6,270 bases of DNA. Origin: Holophagales bacterium UBA5066 (GTDB lineage Bacteria; Acidobacteriota; Thermoanaerobaculia; UBA5066). Below, one piece after another: positions 4,681-6,270 of this stretch. The stretch's first letter is position 1; each line of letters opens with the position of its first letter. Below the pieces are notes generated by a model. That model searched no databases. It saw only the letters and a list, made by a program, of their open reading frames with translations, and had not been told where the DNA came from. The stretch covers positions 29,904-36,173 of the forward strand of contig DIAY01000084.1 of the NCBI GenBank assembly GCA_002414905.1, written 5' to 3'. Both the position numbers and the translations under genes were made by a program.

Positions 4681-6270
4681 ATGAGCCGTCCGATCCTTCG
4701 TCCCGAGCCCGGGGACGCACTCCCCGCCGGCCCGGCTCATTTCCCGCTCGACCTCGCCGAGATTCGTGAGCGCCTCCGGACCCGGCAGGGACCGGCGTTC
4801 TGGCGCGGCATCGAGGAGCTCGCCGACGACGCCCGATTCCGCGAGTTCCTCGCGACCGAATACCCGCGGCATGCCTCCGACTGGGACGAAAGCCTCGACC
4901 GCGGCTTCTCCCGCCGGCGCTTTCTCGAGCTCGGTATGGCCTCCATGGCCCTGGCCGGCATGACGGCCTGCACGCGCCAGCCCGTCGACAAGATCGTTCC
5001 GTACGTGAAGCAGCCGGAGGAGATCGTCCCCGGCGTCCCTCTGTTCTTCGCCACCGCGATGACGGTCGGCGGCTTCGCCCAGCCCCTCCTCGCCGAGAGC
5101 CACGAGGGCCGCCCGACGAAGGTCGAGGGGAACCCGGAACACCCGGCGAGCCTCGGCGGCGCCACGGCCGTCGCCCAGGCCTCCGTTCTCGGCCTCTACG
5201 ACCCCGACCGCCTCAAGGTCCCGACGAAGCTGGGGATCCTCGACACCTGGCCTCACCTCATCGAGGAGCTCCGGGCGGCTGCGGAGGCGCAGAAGCAGAT
5301 CCAGGGTGCCGGCCTGCGGATCCTGACCGAAACGGCGACGTCTCCGACCCTCGGCGCCCAGATGAAGGCGCTCCTCGCCGCCTTCCCGAAGGCGAAGTGG
5401 CACCAGTGGGAAGCGGCCGGGCGCGACGCCGTCCGCTTCGGTGCGCGGATCGCGTTCGGCCAGCCGGTCGAGACCCGCTACGACCTCCGCGCCGCCGATG
5501 TCGTCGTCTCCCTCGATTCCGACTTCCTCTCCTCCGGACCCGACTCCGTTCGCAATGCGAAGGCCTTCTCGGCCCGCCGGCGCCTCGCGTCCGGCTCGAC
5601 GGACATGTCCCGCTTCTACGCCGTCGAGGTCTCGCCGTCCCCGACCGGCACGCTCGCCGACCATCGTCTGCCACTCCGGGCGAGCGCCCTCCCCGCTTTC
5701 GCACTGGCCCTCGGGGCCGAGCTCGGGCTCGCCGGATTCGCCCGGCCCTCCGGGCTCGACGAGAGGGCGATGAAGCTCGCGGCCACGGCCGCGAAGGACC
5801 TGAAGGCCGCCGCCGGCCGCTCCGTCGTCGTCCCGGGCGACTTCGTTCCCGCCGAGGTCCACGCCGCGGCTCATGCGATGAACGAAACACTCGGCAACGT
5901 CGGGAGGACCGTTTTCCTCACCGACCCGGTCGAGGCCGCTTCCGTTGACCAGCTCGCGTCGCTCGTCGACCTCGTCGCGGACGTGAAGAAGGGGGAGGTC
6001 CAGCTCCTCCTCATTCTCGGAGCGAACCCCGTCTACGACGCTCCTTCCGACCTCGCCTTCGGCGAGGCGCTCCTGAAGGCGGGCCTGCGGGTACACCTGA
6101 CTGGCTACCCCGACGAAACCTCGCGCTACTGCCAGTGGGCCGTCCCGATGGCGCACTATCTCGAGGCGTGGAGCGACGTCCGCTCCCTCGACGGCACGGT
6201 TGCCCTCGTCCAGCCCCTCGTCGAGCCCCTCTACGAAGGGAAATCCGCGCACGAGGTCCTCTCGATCCTT
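4681..6270 (+). CDS. actB: ActB, molybdopterin-oxidoreductase-like/Fe-S subunit of alternative complex III (partial, 3' end missing)
   Basis: The frame is open to the right edge, giving 530 residues from ATG 4681 (541 from the alternative ATG 4648); full ActB proteins are about 1,000 residues. FWRGIEELADDARFREFL is followed by a long N-terminal extension that ends in the Tat-like SRRRFL (77-82), a hydrophobic stretch and LAGMTAC (C97). This is the pattern of the Tat-variant-translocated molybdopterin oxidoreductase family. Next come KIVPYVKQPEEIVPG, ESHEGRPTKVEGNPEHP (139-155), LYDPDR and the GANPVYD loop (447-453), all typical of ActB. Only two Cys are visible (C97 and C484), so this half has no iron-sulfur cluster site. 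That agrees with the known absence of molybdenum cofactor in ActB; the ferredoxin-like part with its clusters should lie beyond the edge. C97 sits in a lipobox-like context and may be lipidated. ActB is periplasmic and relays electrons from quinol oxidation to the haems of ActA. Confidence 0.92.
   Translation, partial: MSRPILRPEPGDALPAGPAHFPLDLAEIRERLRTRQGPAFWRGIEELADDARFREFLATEYPRHASDWDESLDRGFSRRRFLELGMASMALAGMTACTRQPVDKIVPYVKQPEEIVPGVPLFFATAMTVGGFAQPLLAESHEGRPTKVEGNPEHPASLGGATAVAQASVLGLYDPDRLKVPTKLGILDTWPHLIEELRAAAEAQKQIQGAGLRILTETATSPTLGAQMKALLAAFPKAKWHQWEAAGRDAVRFGARIAFGQPVETRYDLRAADVVVSLDSDFLSSGPDSVRNAKAFSARRRLASGSTDMSRFYAVEVSPSPTGTLADHRLPLRASALPAFALALGAELGLAGFARPSGLDERAMKLAATAAKDLKAAAGRSVVVPGDFVPAEVHAAAHAMNETLGNVGRTVFLTDPVEAASVDQLASLVDLVADVKKGEVQLLLILGANPVYDAPSDLAFGEALLKAGLRVHLTGYPDETSRYCQWAVPMAHYLEAWSDVRSLDGTVALVQPLVEPLYEGKSAHEVLSIL

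Noticed and set aside
4372..6252. A minus-strand open frame of 626 codons opposite actA/actB
   Set aside because: It is antisense to two clearly recognised genes. Its protein is Arg/Gly/Glu-rich with no recognisable motif; such long antisense frames are usual at this GC content.
1..6270. CRISPR array, tandem repeats, insertion sequence ends, tRNA or rRNA
   Set aside because: No regularly spaced direct repeats, no transposase-like protein, no terminal inverted repeats and no tRNA-like or rRNA-like segments were seen on reading the sequence; this was not a computed search.

Overview
The window is a GC-rich stretch of bacterial chromosome with dense plus-strand coding. The gene families point to Acidobacteriota (Thermoanaerobaculia- or Holophagae-like) or a neighbouring phylum. 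The pointers are a VWFA-related protein of the type common in that phylum, an SH3/DUF1570-type secreted protein, and an alternative complex III (ACIII) locus. This is inference from protein features; there is no rRNA or other marker in the window. I see no mobile element, CRISPR array, tRNA or rRNA.

Left part (1-1085): the last 21 codons of an unidentified gene, then a complete gene for a divergent HMG-CoA-lyase-like DRE-TIM metallolyase. The lyase-like protein keeps the N-terminal RD motif and the metal-binding HxH. The family's catalytic Cys is Gln, and its active-site loop is about 17 residues longer than in HMG-CoA lyase. The reaction is therefore uncertain.

Middle part (1214-3564): two genes joined by an ATGA stop/start overlap. 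The first encodes a probably secreted protein with an Ig-like N-terminal domain and a degenerate VWFA-related C-terminal part. The second encodes a secreted protein with an SH3-like domain and a gluzincin-type (DUF1570/peptidase MA-like) domain. In the second, the expected HExxH reads HQTGH, which suggests a non-catalytic pseudoprotease. The pair probably works together in the cell envelope, but the role is unknown.

Right part (3565-6270): a 430-base non-coding stretch with several small inverted repeats leads into the start of an ACIII (act) operon. actA encodes a membrane-anchored pentahaem cytochrome c with five CxxCH motifs. actB encodes the large molybdopterin-oxidoreductase-like/iron-sulfur subunit and runs off the right edge. 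ACIII is a respiratory quinol oxidase that replaces the bc1 complex and passes electrons to cytochrome c or directly to a haem-copper oxidase. Later act genes (actC-F) are expected just beyond the window.

Nothing here is clearly a new system. The points most worth a second look are the two enzyme-fold proteins with altered catalytic residues and the coupled VWFA-like/pseudoprotease pair.
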